A DNA stretch of 31,928 nt from a virus, in IMG/VR virus record IMGVR_UViG_3300048587_000483, positions 1 to 31,928 of that record. One strand, given 5' to 3'. The notes beneath the pieces were generated by a model that was given only the letters and a program-made list of their open reading frames with translations, did no database searches and was not told where the DNA came from. How positions within the stretch are numbered: the stretch's first letter is position 1; every line of letters starts with the position of its first letter. The position numbers and the translations under genes are program-made. Below, one piece after another: positions 16,737 to 24,511 of the stretch.

Positions 16737-16785
16737 TGCGGGTTGCCCCGCGTATGGTGCCGGGTCTCCCCGGCGCTGTCACAAT

Positions 16786-17013
16786 CTACGAACTGTCGCC
16801 GTCATCGCGCAACTGTTCGTCGAGCCACGCCTGCAACCGGGGGGTCGCCTCCATGCCGAGATGCACACCGACAGCCCCTGGGAGATACCTGCACCCGAAG
16901 ACGAGATCCGCATCGTCCAGGTGCTGCACGCGGTAGAGCGCCTGACCCTTGCAGCGCCAGCAATCGTCATCGGCGCCGAGGCATTCCCGGCAGACCGCGA
17001 AGTAGAGGTCCAT
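16786..17013 (-). CDS. Small zinc-finger protein
   Basis: A 75-residue protein starting at ATG 17013. CRECLGADDDCWRCKG places Cys8, Cys11, Cys18 and Cys21 as a compact zinc knuckle like those in DnaJ-type fingers. The C-terminus (LQAWLDEQLRDDGDSS) is acidic. A longer frame upstream is rejected because it overlaps the MuF gene and has a random look. It is the last gene before T2. No clear ribosome site is visible and the function is unknown; a head-related accessory role is possible from position. Confidence 0.6.
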   Translation of the reverse strand: MDLYFAVCRECLGADDDCWRCKGQALYRVQHLDDADLVFGCRYLPGAVGVHLGMEATPRLQAWLDEQLRDDGDSS

Positions 17014-17056
17014 GGGCCGAGCATACCGGGTCGGCCCCGTGCCGCCAAGCCCGCGA

Positions 17057-17998
17057 TCAGCGACCACGGCGCCCCAGCTGCTCGAGGAGCCGATCCCGGG
17101 CGGCGGTTGCTGGCTGTCCCCTGCGGAACCCTCTTGGCACCAGCCGCTCGATGCACATGCAGTTCGGGTGCTGGATCGGGCCGACGGAAACGACGCCATC
17201 GCGGGAGGTGTACGACCCACCGATCTCGGCGCGCTCCCCATGGAATGGCGCGCAGATCTTGCAGACCATCTCCAGACGAGAGGTGACCCACTCCCGTTCC
17301 CATTCGGCCGGATTCAGGGTGCCTTCGGCGACCAGCCGGGCCCACTGCAGCCGCCGTCCCTCGGACTGCGCCCGCATGACCTCGGTCCGGGCAATCGTCT
17401 CGGCACGTTGCCGGAGCTTCTTCGCGGCGAACTTCGCGACCATGCGGTCCACCTGGTCAGGCTTCCGCCCCTCGCCCTCGAGGCGGGTTCGGTACCGCTC
17501 GACCTGCTCGGCTTGCTGTCGCGTGAGGCCGATCATGTCCCGGATCTCGCGCGCCAGCTTGGTGGGATGGGTGCCATTGGCGATGCCGCGGCTGATCGCC
17601 TCACGCAGGGCCGCCTCGCCCTCAGTGGTGATCCCCTGGATGCGTCGCAGATCCGCCTCCCGAATGGCTTGCTGGGTGTCCGGTCGCTCGAGCGCGTGCC
17701 GTGCCCACGAAACCCGCACCAGCTGCTCCGCCTGCAAGGGTGCCGGCAGGCTGGTGCGCGCGGCGTCCCAGGCGGCTTCGCGGATGGGGCTCAGCTGGGT
17801 GATCATCCGTGCGAGGGCGTTCCGCATCGCCGTGTCGTCGACGGCTCGGACCGTGGCCTCGATGTTCCGCACCAGAAGATACCGCTCCACCGTGGCGAGC
17901 CAGTTCCCGGCCTTGGCATCGGCGACCGCGCGCAGCAGCTCGCGCCAGAGCCGCCCGATGGTCTTCTCGACGAGGAGGTCCAGTTCGCGGGGGGTCAC
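17057..17998 (-). CDS. MuF-like minor head protein
   Basis: The protein has 313 residues, with long helices in the N-terminal part and a MuF-type C-terminal part. ARTEVMRAQSEGRRLQWARL lies near 203-222, then CKICAPFHGERAEIGG (Cys246, Cys249) and a final HPNCMC (Cys280, Cys282). In related phages these proteins sit in the head next to the portal and are injected or assist head assembly. The start is GTG at 17998, overlapping the upstream stop as GTGA; a longer version would overlap the upstream gene in full and reads as random sequence. Confidence 0.85.
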   Translation of the reverse strand: MTPRELDLLVEKTIGRLWRELLRAVADAKAGNWLATVERYLLVRNIEATVRAVDDTAMRNALARMITQLSPIREAAWDAARTSLPAPLQAEQLVRVSWARHALERPDTQQAIREADLRRIQGITTEGEAALREAISRGIANGTHPTKLAREIRDMIGLTRQQAEQVERYRTRLEGEGRKPDQVDRMVAKFAAKKLRQRAETIARTEVMRAQSEGRRLQWARLVAEGTLNPAEWEREWVTSRLEMVCKICAPFHGERAEIGGSYTSRDGVVSVGPIQHPNCMCIERLVPRGFRRGQPATAARDRLLEQLGRRGR

Positions 17999-18471
17999 GC
18001 GACGACCCGCCGGCGGTGGTCGACCGCATACCAGGAGATGACCTTGGCATCGAGGAGCGAAGCGCACTCTCGCGCGTAGACCTTCACCGGCACCCACGCC
18101 TTGGTGTTGTTGTCGATCACCCGCCCGTTGTGGTAGACGAGGACATGGCGCTCGATGAAGAGCGCGATCGCCAACCGCCGGCCGATGGGAGGCGGGGCCT
18201 GAAGCCACGCCGAGAGGGTGGGCTCCTTCCCCTCCTCGTACTCATCCCAGCGGACGCAGAAGGAGCGGAACAGGTTGAGGGTCCGGGTCAGGTACTTCAT
18301 CTGGACGCGTTGCGTCTTCCGCACCTGCCGGCGGCGGTCCGGGTAGGTCGCGGCAATCAGCCGAGCGGCGAGGTCCACACTCGGAATCCCGAGCACCACG
18401 GCGATCATCCACGGGCCGCAGAACCGATTGCGGCCCGTAGGCGTGAAGCGGGGGAAGACCGATCGGCTCAC
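17995..18471 (-). CDS. Candidate papain-fold (C39-like) cysteine peptidase in the head module
   Basis: This 158-residue protein starts at GTG 18471 (GTGA overlap). NRFCGPWMIAVVLGI at 15-29 resembles the catalytic Cys region of C39/papain-like proteins (usually CGP followed by a small residue; here CGPW, Cys18). RHVLVYHNGRVIDNNT puts His109 followed by Asp120 or Asn121, as in the His and Asn/Asp part of that fold. The spacing is plausible for a catalytic triad. It lies between portal and MuF genes, where many phages encode a maturation protease or internal head enzyme. Substrate unknown: coat processing, lysis or an injected role are all possible. Confidence 0.55.
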   Translation of the reverse strand: MSRSVFPRFTPTGRNRFCGPWMIAVVLGIPSVDLAARLIAATYPDRRRQVRKTQRVQMKYLTRTLNLFRSFCVRWDEYEEGKEPTLSAWLQAPPPIGRRLAIALFIERHVLVYHNGRVIDNNTKAWVPVKVYARECASLLDAKVISWYAVDHRRRVVA

Positions 18472-18671
18472 CACTGCCCCTGATAGATGAACGCCTCGAT
18501 GGTTTCCCCTGGAGGAGACCACGGCGCCTTGCCGCGCACGTAGCGGTGCCGGGTCTTCGGCGCGTGGGCGGGATAGTCGCACGCGGCTGCTGCCAATGCT
18601 TCCGCCCGCGCACGTTCCCCGTCCTTCGGGCCCCCGAAGTAGCTCAGTGGGTCGGGTCGATCCTCGGTCAT
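18468..18671 (-). CDS. Small head-module protein of unknown function
   Basis: A 67-residue protein with DPLSYFGGPKDGERARAE, then KTRHRYVRGKAP and GETIEAFIYQGQW. It resembles a short conserved phage type with FGGPxDG near the N-terminus and HRY followed by an aromatic end, but the function of that type is not known to me. It overlaps the portal stop by four bases and the next gene by GTGA. Confidence 0.6.
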   Translation of the reverse strand: MTEDRPDPLSYFGGPKDGERARAEALAAAACDYPAHAPKTRHRYVRGKAPWSPPGETIEAFIYQGQW

Positions 18672-20110
18672 GCCACCATCTCCACGGGCTCGGTGGGCGA
18701 CTGCCTCAGGTCGATCTCCTCCTGCTTCACGTCGATCCGCTGCAGCAACCGCCCCCCACGCCGAATCTCGTTCATGAGGGTGGTCCAGGTGAGCTTGCCC
18801 TCGCTCTCCATGTCGTTCAGCACCCGGATCTCATCGACCGTCAGGGTGATATCCCGGAACGAGCGTTCCATCGTGATGGAGCCGCCATCCGGCTCGCCGT
18901 AGAAGGCGGCCATGGAGCCGAACGCGGCCTCGAGGGCGTCGTTCAAGGACCGAATCGCCCGGGCGAGCTTGGACTCCTCGCGATCGGCCTTGAGTTCGGT
19001 CTCGGTGGCCGTCTGCTCCACCGGGGCGTCCCGGCGGATCATGGAGTACCCCATCGACCCCATCAGCCGCTCGATGTCCATCCGGTCCTCGCGGAGCGGC
19101 TCGAGGGCGTTGCCAACCCCCTCCATGAACTTCGCGTCCCCGCCGACGCCCACATCGATCCCGGTGTCGGAGTTCATCTGGATCACTTCGCCCGGGACCG
19201 CGTTCACCCGGCCGATCCAGACGGGGATCGCGATCGCGGTCTTGTGCATGGAGTAGGCACGCGCGCTCTTCAGCTGCGTGTGCTCGAGGTTGGCGTAGGC
19301 CATGCCACGGAGCGGAGGTCGCGAACGGAAGAGCCCTCGCTTCTCGCCCCCGTAGAACGGGTGGACCGGGATCCACCGGGGGCCGCGCAGTCGACCCGAC
19401 TCGATGATCGCAAACTCCTGCTTGCCACGGCCCTTCCTCGGCATCTCCTCGTGCACCTCGAAGGTCACGTACGGCACGGGATCGCCCGCCTCGGTGATCT
19501 CCACCGCCTGGCGGAGCACGCGATACCGGAGCTTCTCCACGTACCCGAACCCGTCGTCGAGCTGGGCGTCTTCCTTGATCTTGACCATTGTCGGCACCCA
19601 CCGACCCAACACCCGCCCTTCATGCCAGGCGTCGATCTGGTCAGCGCTGAGGCGCACCATGTAGGCGCGGAGGCCGAGCCGCTGTTCCTGCTCGAGCGTC
19701 AGGTCAGGTGGCGCCGGCGGGTAGTCCACGAGGATCGCCCCGTGCCCGTCCTGCAGGCTCCAGTCGAGGCACTCCTGCGTGAAGACGTCCCCATGGGTGC
19801 CGCGGAGGTCGATGTCTTCCCAGTCGCTTCGGATCCGGTCCGGCACGTCGTCACCCAGCTCCGGCGGATGCCGGGTGCCCAGCCCCACAAGGGACGCAAT
19901 GGTCTCGTCCAGGGCTTCGAAGCCGAACGTGAGCTTCTTCCGCGTCTCGTAGTTGTTCAGCCCCTCCGTCTTGCCGCGGGGGATGATACGGTCAGGGTCG
20001 TTCTGGATGCTCTCATTGAGGTTGCGCACCCGGCGGATCAGTTCCCATCGGGGCCGCATCTCGCGGAACGCTGCGCACTCATAGGCGGGCGAGTTGGTGT
20101 CGGCGCTCAT
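18668..20110 (-). CDS. Portal protein, DUF4055-type
   Basis: The protein has 480 residues and follows TerL directly. It begins with an ECAAFREMRPRWELIRRVRN helix, has ENLNNYETRKK-type early features (EGLNNYETRKKLTFGFEAL), and a central beta region with PWIPVHPFYG-like RWIPVHPFYGGEKRG. The later long helix region (NALEPLREDRMDIERLMG, SLNDALEAAFGSMAAFYG) is typical of portal stems. This pattern fits the DUF4055 portal group. It forms the dodecameric DNA gate at a capsid vertex. It starts at ATG 20110; the GAGG of its ribosome site follows the TerL stop immediately. Confidence 0.82.
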   Translation of the reverse strand: MSADTNSPAYECAAFREMRPRWELIRRVRNLNESIQNDPDRIIPRGKTEGLNNYETRKKLTFGFEALDETIASLVGLGTRHPPELGDDVPDRIRSDWEDIDLRGTHGDVFTQECLDWSLQDGHGAILVDYPPAPPDLTLEQEQRLGLRAYMVRLSADQIDAWHEGRVLGRWVPTMVKIKEDAQLDDGFGYVEKLRYRVLRQAVEITEAGDPVPYVTFEVHEEMPRKGRGKQEFAIIESGRLRGPRWIPVHPFYGGEKRGLFRSRPPLRGMAYANLEHTQLKSARAYSMHKTAIAIPVWIGRVNAVPGEVIQMNSDTGIDVGVGGDAKFMEGVGNALEPLREDRMDIERLMGSMGYSMIRRDAPVEQTATETELKADREESKLARAIRSLNDALEAAFGSMAAFYGEPDGGSITMERSFRDITLTVDEIRVLNDMESEGKLTWTTLMNEIRRGGRLLQRIDVKQEEIDLRQSPTEPVEMVA

Positions 20111-20117
20111 CGGGGCC

Positions 20118-21326
20118 TCAGTAGGAGACGGTGACGGTGCGGAAGTCGCGCTGCCGGATCAGCGGCGCGAGGGCGTAGCGGATAGCGTCGATGTCATGGT
20201 TGTGGGCGTCGACCAGCTGCGGGAGGACGTCCCCCGTCCGCTTGTCGACCTTGTAGCGGTAGAGCCGCATCTCTTCGGCGGTCCGCTTGCAGCGGGGGTG
20301 CACGACGATCTGGTCATAGCTGCGCAGGTGCTCGATCCCGTCCTCGACGGAACCAGACCACTTCGGCGCCGCCTCCACCCGCCACCCACGGCGCACCATC
20401 TCGGCGATGGTCTCCGGTCGCGCGCTGTCGGCACGGATCACGTAGCGCTTAGCGTCGGGGACGCGGGACCAGCTGCGCTCGAGGTCGTCCAGGGTGAGAC
20501 CGATCCCACCCTCGGAGTACTCGATCCAGAGTCGACCATCCCCGATCCACATGCGCACCAGCACGGCAGGGTCGCGCGCGAAGCCCCAGTCCGCTCCGTA
20601 GTAGGGGCCCTGCCACCCGGACTGCGGTTCGAACTCGTCCACGATGTAGCGGCCGGCGAAGACCTGGGCATCAGAGCGGGTGAGCGGCTCGCCACCCCAG
20701 ACGTGGGCATAGGCTTCCGGGTCCCGGCGCTTGAGCTCGCGCGCCTCTTCAGCCAGCACATCGGGGAGCCACGGGTTGTCACGGTACCCGACGCGGTGCA
20801 CCAGGGCACGCGCTGGCGGGTCAGCGACGAAGCGCTGATAGGTCGGGTCGGTCGGTTCAGCGGGGTTGAAGGAGACCCAGATCTCGGAGTCGGGCTTCCG
20901 GATCGTCGGGATCAGCACCTTCCACGAGGTATCCGAGACGGCCTCCGCCTCCTCGATCCAGCAGACATCGACGCCCTCCGTCGACTTCACCTCGTTCACG
21001 TCCCGGCGAAGTCCCTTGAAGAGGAACTCCGTGCCGTTGGAGCCGAAGATCCCGGTCTGCTGCACGGTGTAGCACCAGCCCAGACCCAACTTCTCGATCT
21101 GGTCACTGAGGAGCCGGTGTACCGAGTCCTTGATGGACGCCTGGAACTCGCGGGCGCAGAGGATGCGGAGGGAACTCCGCGCGCCGAGGATCAGAAGCGC
21201 GCGGCCGAACTGCCACGACTTCGCCGACCCTCGCCCACCATAGGCGACGCGGTACCGCGCACCGCCCAGCGGAGGGTCGAAGAGGAAGCCGAAGGCTTCG
21301 GGGATCTCGACCGCGAGGCTAGTCAC
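20118..21326 (-). CDS. terL: Terminase large subunit (ATPase and nuclease)
   Basis: The protein has 402 residues. Walker A is YGGRGSAKS (about 29-37) and Walker B is VDVCWIEEAE (119-128). The nuclease domain has YYGADWG with Asp246, VIRADSARPE with Asp300, and AHNHDIDAIRYAL with Asp380, the expected acidic metal-binding residues. It fits the Terminase_3/PBSX-type family. It translocates DNA into the prohead and cuts it. The start is GTG at 21326, overlapping the TerS stop by eight bases. Confidence 0.95.
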   Translation of the reverse strand: MTSLAVEIPEAFGFLFDPPLGGARYRVAYGGRGSAKSWQFGRALLILGARSSLRILCAREFQASIKDSVHRLLSDQIEKLGLGWCYTVQQTGIFGSNGTEFLFKGLRRDVNEVKSTEGVDVCWIEEAEAVSDTSWKVLIPTIRKPDSEIWVSFNPAEPTDPTYQRFVADPPARALVHRVGYRDNPWLPDVLAEEARELKRRDPEAYAHVWGGEPLTRSDAQVFAGRYIVDEFEPQSGWQGPYYGADWGFARDPAVLVRMWIGDGRLWIEYSEGGIGLTLDDLERSWSRVPDAKRYVIRADSARPETIAEMVRRGWRVEAAPKWSGSVEDGIEHLRSYDQIVVHPRCKRTAEEMRLYRYKVDKRTGDVLPQLVDAHNHDIDAIRYALAPLIRQRDFRTVTVSY

Positions 21327-21942
21327 CCTTGGGCCTCACGAGGACGACCTCGATCGAGGCGGGCGGGAGAGGGGCGCCATCCTTGCCGGTGTGCTCGTGC
21401 TTGTTCACCAGCATCCCAAGGTGCTGGGCGATCAGGTTCAGCGCCGGCGTCTTCGCGTGGAGCTTGAACTTCGTCTTCCGCACCGGCTCAGGGAGGCCGT
21501 CCGCGCCCTTCTGGTAGACCACCTCCTGCGTGATCTCTGAGATGGCCCGGGTCGCCTCCTCAGGCATGTGCGACCAGTCGAGGGCGATCTCCCCATTCTC
21601 ATCGAACCGCACGTAGTTCCGCATGTCCGCGAGCCCGATGATCGCGAGCTCACGCAGCACATCATCCGCCTTGACCCGAGCTCGCTCCCGCCGCGCCTCC
21701 AACTCTTTTTCCACAATTGCGGCGATCTGGGGAGTTTTCAACAATCGCGCGCCTTGGGAGTAGGCTGCCTTCGGGGCGTATCCACACCGGATGGCTGCCT
21801 GCGTCGCGTTGAGGTCGACCAGGTACTCCGCAGCGAACCGGGCGCGGTCCGGCTTCGGCCGGCGAGGGCGGGGGACGCGCTTCGGCGGCGCCTTCGGGGC
21901 GGCCTTGGTCTTCTGGTTGGGAGCGGTCTTCCGCTTGGTCAT
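21319..21942 (-). CDS. terS: Terminase small subunit
   Basis: The protein has 207 residues with start ATG 21942 and GGAG eight bases upstream. The frame extends further to 21969 but that part lies in terminator T3. A basic, Pro/Lys-rich N-terminus is followed by FAAEYLVDLNATQAAIRCGY, the hallmark of the Terminase_2 family DNA-binding domain. Then comes a helical oligomerisation part and a C-terminal tail. It recognises the packaging site and activates TerL, whose gene overlaps this stop. Confidence 0.92.
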   Translation of the reverse strand: MTKRKTAPNQKTKAAPKAPPKRVPRPRRPKPDRARFAAEYLVDLNATQAAIRCGYAPKAAYSQGARLLKTPQIAAIVEKELEARRERARVKADDVLRELAIIGLADMRNYVRFDENGEIALDWSHMPEEATRAISEITQEVVYQKGADGLPEPVRKTKFKLHAKTPALNLIAQHLGMLVNKHEHTGKDGAPLPPASIEVVLVRPKGD

Positions 21943-21956
21943 CTCGGCTCCAACGC

Positions 21957-22005
21957 ACAAAAGCCCCACCGCGTCCTGCGCGGTGGGGCCGTACGCCCTC
22001 TGGGG
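21957..22005 (-). terminator. Rho-independent terminator T3 with conserved upstream box
   Basis: On the minus strand an 11-bp stem (21989-21979 with 21973-21963, 5-base loop) is followed by TTTT (21962-21959). It lies between the small-gene block and TerS. Its stem differs from T1 and T2, but the upstream box CCCCAGAGGGCGTACGG (22005-21989) is shared apart from one base. Confidence 0.85.
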
Positions 22006-22027
22006 TCAACGGTCGGAAGCTACCGAT

Positions 22028-22288
22028 TCACGACACATCCAACAAGCGGAGCGCGCGCACCGCGACCTCGAGCACGGTGTTGCACTTGCGGTGGCGGTAG
22101 CTGAAATGGATCCAACCCTTGATGTCGGGGGTGGGCCCTCTGCCCGTGCCGGGCTTGACCCTGAGCCGCACGGGTCGGTCCTCTCCGAAGACGTACGGCA
22201 TGAGATATCCACAGACCGGGCAGGTGGGTTGGGCGCCGAGCGTGCAGGGGTGCCAGGCGTGGGGGTCGTGCGGGGCAGGGTGGGGCAT
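22028..22288 (-). CDS. Small zinc-ribbon-like protein upstream of terminase
   Basis: An 86-residue protein with His-rich start (MPHPAPHDPHAWHPCTL), then CPVCGYLMPY and a final KCNTVLEVA. The Cys pattern suggests a metal site. The chosen start is ATG 22288 with GAGAGG just upstream. An alternative GTG at 22321 overlaps the HNH stop as GTGA and would add 11 residues. It is the last gene before terminator T3. Function unknown. Confidence 0.6.
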   Translation of the reverse strand: MPHPAPHDPHAWHPCTLGAQPTCPVCGYLMPYVFGEDRPVRLRVKPGTGRGPTPDIKGWIHFSYRHRKCNTVLEVAVRALRLLDVS

Positions 22289-22317
22289 GGTCCTCTCCGC
22301 GAGGTGAGGGAGTGCGG

Positions 22318-22659
22318 TCACAGTGCGTCCAGGAAGTCGGAGGGTGGAAGAGGAGAGGCGTGTGCCTGGACATGGCAGCGCCGGCAGACCGCGACGAGCT
22401 GGTCAAGCGGGACGATGAGTCGGCGCCAGCCGGACTCTGGCCCATAGCTGAGGTGGTGAGGATCTCCCGTCGCCGGATCACCCGCGCAGGCGATCCGCAT
22501 CTCACAGACGCCCTTGGATCTGAGGCGAACCTTGCGAGCGAGGGCGCGCCACTCCGGCCGGCAGTAGGCGTTGCTCTTCGCGAGCGTCTTCCGACGCTTG
22601 AGCTTCGCCGAGGAACGGGGCAGAGGCTTCTTCCGCTTGATCGGACCGGAGCGCTTCAT
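22318..22659 (-). CDS. HNH endonuclease
   Basis: A 113-residue protein with basic N-terminus (KRSGPIKRKKPLPR). It carries the HNH core: Cys52 and Cys58, GDPHHLSYG with His68/His69, and LVAVCRRCHVQAH with Cys92, Cys95, His96 and His100. HNH proteins next to terminase genes help cleave at cos in several siphoviruses (HK97 gp74 type), so a packaging role is likely. It overlaps the upstream gene by ATGA. Confidence 0.87.
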   Translation of the reverse strand: MKRSGPIKRKKPLPRSSAKLKRRKTLAKSNAYCRPEWRALARKVRLRSKGVCEMRIACAGDPATGDPHHLSYGPESGWRRLIVPLDQLVAVCRRCHVQAHASPLPPSDFLDAL

Positions 22660-22961
22660 GCGGCCCCCCGGCCGTGCTGGCAGTGATACTCGATGTGCTG
22701 TTCAAGGGACTCCCACCCGAAACCGGACGAGCCGGACGAACCGTGACCGACGATCTTCCAGTGGGGGTGCTTCTTCTTCCCACCACGGACCTTCACGATG
22801 AGGCGGACGCGGATGAGCGGGCGCCCGGTGGTGAAGATCGTCCACCCGCCATCGGCTTCTGGGAGGGCATCCCAGACGCCGGTCCGGACGATGCGGGCCA
22901 CGTGCATGGCCAGCCTCCGCTCACGAGCCTCGCGACGGTGCTCGAGAGTATGCACGCTCAC
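22656..22961 (-). CDS. Unknown protein
   Basis: A 101-residue protein starting at GTG 22961 with a GTGA overlap (the longer frame runs into the upstream gene). Its N-terminus is helical and basic (TLEHRREARERRLAMHVARI). The C-terminal half contains VRGGKKKHPHWKIVGHG and SLEQHIEYHCQHG. The basic character hints at nucleic acid binding. No family recognised. Confidence 0.6.
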   Translation of the reverse strand: MSVHTLEHRREARERRLAMHVARIVRTGVWDALPEADGGWTIFTTGRPLIRVRLIVKVRGGKKKHPHWKIVGHGSSGSSGFGWESLEQHIEYHCQHGRGAA

Positions 22962-23410
22962 CGCAGCACCTCGAGCGGCTTGGTCAGTGGCACCCACGGG
23001 GCTTCATGACCGTTCAGGCAGTGCGTCCCGGTCTGGGTGGTGTCGCAGTCCCAGCAACGCCACTTGGTCTGCCCCGCGGCGAGGTCCTGTACAGGCGTCT
23101 CGATGCGGGCCTGACCCCAGTTGTCCGGCCGGCGGGTGCCGTACTTCTTCGCCCGGCGCTCGCGATAGAGGCGATCGCTGATCCGCCGGCGCTCCCGCGC
23201 CTCTTCGACCGACGTGGTCCTGGTGTTGGGGAGCACGTCCGGGGCGAGGGAGGGCGCACCAATGCGCGCTGCGATGCCATGGTCATTGGCAATTCGGGTG
23301 ATGGTGCGGTCCGAGTAGCCGTAGCGCCTGGCGAGCTTCTCGCGAGAGGCTCCGGAGCGGAGCTGGTCGACGATCTCGGCCTCGATGAGGGCGGGCATGC
23401 GCCTGGTCAC
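22958..23410 (-). CDS. HTH DNA-binding protein with C-terminal zinc motif
   Basis: The 150 residues contain a resolvase/transposase-type HTH at about 20-46 (SREKLARRYGYSDRTITRIA), a basic linker (ARERRRISDRLYRERRAKK) and a C-terminal CWDCDTTQTGTHCLNGH with Cys119, Cys122, Cys131 and His135 as likely zinc ligands. A role as regulator or packaging-site recognition factor near the HNH and terminase genes is possible but unproven. The start is GTG 23410 overlapping the upstream stop; ATG 23398 is an alternative. Confidence 0.7.
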   Translation of the reverse strand: MTRRMPALIEAEIVDQLRSGASREKLARRYGYSDRTITRIANDHGIAARIGAPSLAPDVLPNTRTTSVEEARERRRISDRLYRERRAKKYGTRRPDNWGQARIETPVQDLAAGQTKWRCWDCDTTQTGTHCLNGHEAPWVPLTKPLEVLR

Positions 23411-23673
23411 CCCTCCCCCCTGATCTTGCGGACGCGGGCGAGGGCGGCGGACATACGCTCTGCCGCTTTCTCGTATCGTTCGACGTGCGCTTCCATGGCG
23501 GTGCCCTCGTCGGATGCCTTGTTGCCCGCGTCGTCCGCATCATGGACCTCGATCAACGCCTCCGCGAGCTGCATCATGGCCTCGGTGAGCGAGCCGGGGG
23601 CGGCGACCGTGTACTCGCAATACGGCTCGCGGCGGCACCAAACCACCTCCACGCGGATCGGGGCGTCAGTCAT
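23407..23673 (-). CDS. Small acidic helical protein, unknown
   Basis: This 88-residue protein begins TDAPIRVEVVWCRREPYCEY and becomes helical (EAMMQLAEALIEVHDADDA, then HVERYEKAAERMSAALARV). It ends in RGEG, formed by the ribosome site of the next gene. The start ATG 23673 overlaps the upstream stop by eight bases. No family recognised. Confidence 0.6.
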   Translation of the reverse strand: MTDAPIRVEVVWCRREPYCEYTVAAPGSLTEAMMQLAEALIEVHDADDAGNKASDEGTAMEAHVERYEKAAERMSAALARVRKIRGEG

Positions 23674-24025
23674 GGGGCACCTCGCTGCCGTTTGCCAGCT
23701 CGATCCCGGCGCTGCGGGCGGCCTGAATGACTGCGAACAAGTCCCCCCAAGTGAAGCGATGTTGCGGCCACGACGGTTCTAGCCAGCCGAACGCGATGCC
23801 CTCGGATGAACATTGGACGCCGACCGGGCCGTTTTCCTCCGGGTCGCTGGACGTAGCAAACAGGCGGAACTTGAGCGTGGTGTCGTCGGCCACCTCGTGG
23901 AAAGCGTGGTCGCGATTCTTTTGGGCCTGCGTGCGGCCTGTCAGCTTCTCGCCGCACTGGTAGCACATCGGCGCGTGTCGCCATCCCGGCGTCGGGCGAA
24001 TGGCCAAACCCTTGCGCTCACCCAT
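23666..24025 (-). CDS. Small protein with C2H2-like zinc motif
   Basis: This 119-residue protein has CYQCGEKLTG near 21-30 and NRDHAFHEVAD near 37-47, so Cys21, Cys24, His40 and His43 could form one zinc site (C-x2-C-x15-H-x2-H). The rest has PEENGPVGVQ and a strand-rich part ending WGDLFAVIQAARSAGIEL. Unknown function. Start ATG 24025 overlaps the upstream stop by eight bases, with GGGAGGTGGGGG before it. Confidence 0.6.
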   Translation of the reverse strand: MGERKGLAIRPTPGWRHAPMCYQCGEKLTGRTQAQKNRDHAFHEVADDTTLKFRLFATSSDPEENGPVGVQCSSEGIAFGWLEPSWPQHRFTWGDLFAVIQAARSAGIELANGSEVPHD

Positions 24026-24329
24026 CCCCCACCTCCCTGTATTTGTGTCCGTCCCATGTGACGCCGACCGCCGACAAAGCGGCGGCGTAGAACCGGGGTG
24101 GCTCCATGCGCTCGAACTCCTCCGCTTCGACGTTCCGGTACCACCGCAGCAGGGCGTCGTCGTACTCGCGAGAGTGCCGCGAGGGGATGCCGCGCAGCGT
24201 GTCCCACATCCGGCGGCACCACCCGGCGAAGCTCCTCTGGTTCATCACTCGGAAGGCCCCCACGATCATCCGGACCTCCACGTCTCCCTCGGTCAGCACG
24301 CGGTCAGTCGGCACGGGGATGTCGGTCAC
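24018..24329 (-). CDS. Unknown protein, Arg/Trp-rich helix
   Basis: 103 residues from GTG 24329, which overlaps the upstream stop (GTGA) and has a well-placed GGAGG five bases before it. ATG 24341 is a possible alternative. The core RSFAGWCRRMWDTLRGIPSR and DDALLRWYRNVEAEEFERM suggest an amphipathic helical protein. Family not recognised. Confidence 0.55.
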   Translation of the reverse strand: MTDIPVPTDRVLTEGDVEVRMIVGAFRVMNQRSFAGWCRRMWDTLRGIPSRHSREYDDALLRWYRNVEAEEFERMEPPRFYAAALSAVGVTWDGHKYREVGDG

Positions 24330-24511
24330 TCGGCCCTCCATGCTGACAGGGTGATGACGAGCCACAGAGCCACAAGGGCTCCGACAGCCCACCGGGGACC
24401 GCCTACAATCAGGAGTGCCACCACACTGTGAACGCTCCACGCAACAATCGCGACGGCAATCGTGAACAAGAACGTGCCCGCACTTAACTTGACCAATGAC
24501 GGCTTAGGCAT
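24326..24511 (-). CDS. Small two-helix membrane protein
   Basis: 61 residues from ATG 24511. Two hydrophobic spans, about residues 11-32 (GTFLFTIAVAIVAWSVHSVV) and 38-56 (PRWAVGALVALWLVITL), are separated by a short GG turn. A longer frame to 24898 overlaps the upstream gene and is rejected. The start overlaps the upstream stop by one base (TGATG). It may be a membrane-anchored exclusion or early protein. Confidence 0.6.
   Translation of the reverse strand: MPKPSLVKLSAGTFLFTIAVAIVAWSVHSVVALLIVGGPRWAVGALVALWLVITLSAWRAE

Noticed and set aside
21943-22317. cos site next to terminase and HNH
   Set aside because: The cohesive end cannot be recognised by eye and the gap holds only terminator T3 and a small gene. 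No claim is made.
22289-22321. GTG 22321 as start of the zinc-ribbon gene before terminase
   Set aside because: It is possible because of the GTGA overlap, but ATG 22288 has a far better ribosome site. The GTG is kept only as an alternative.
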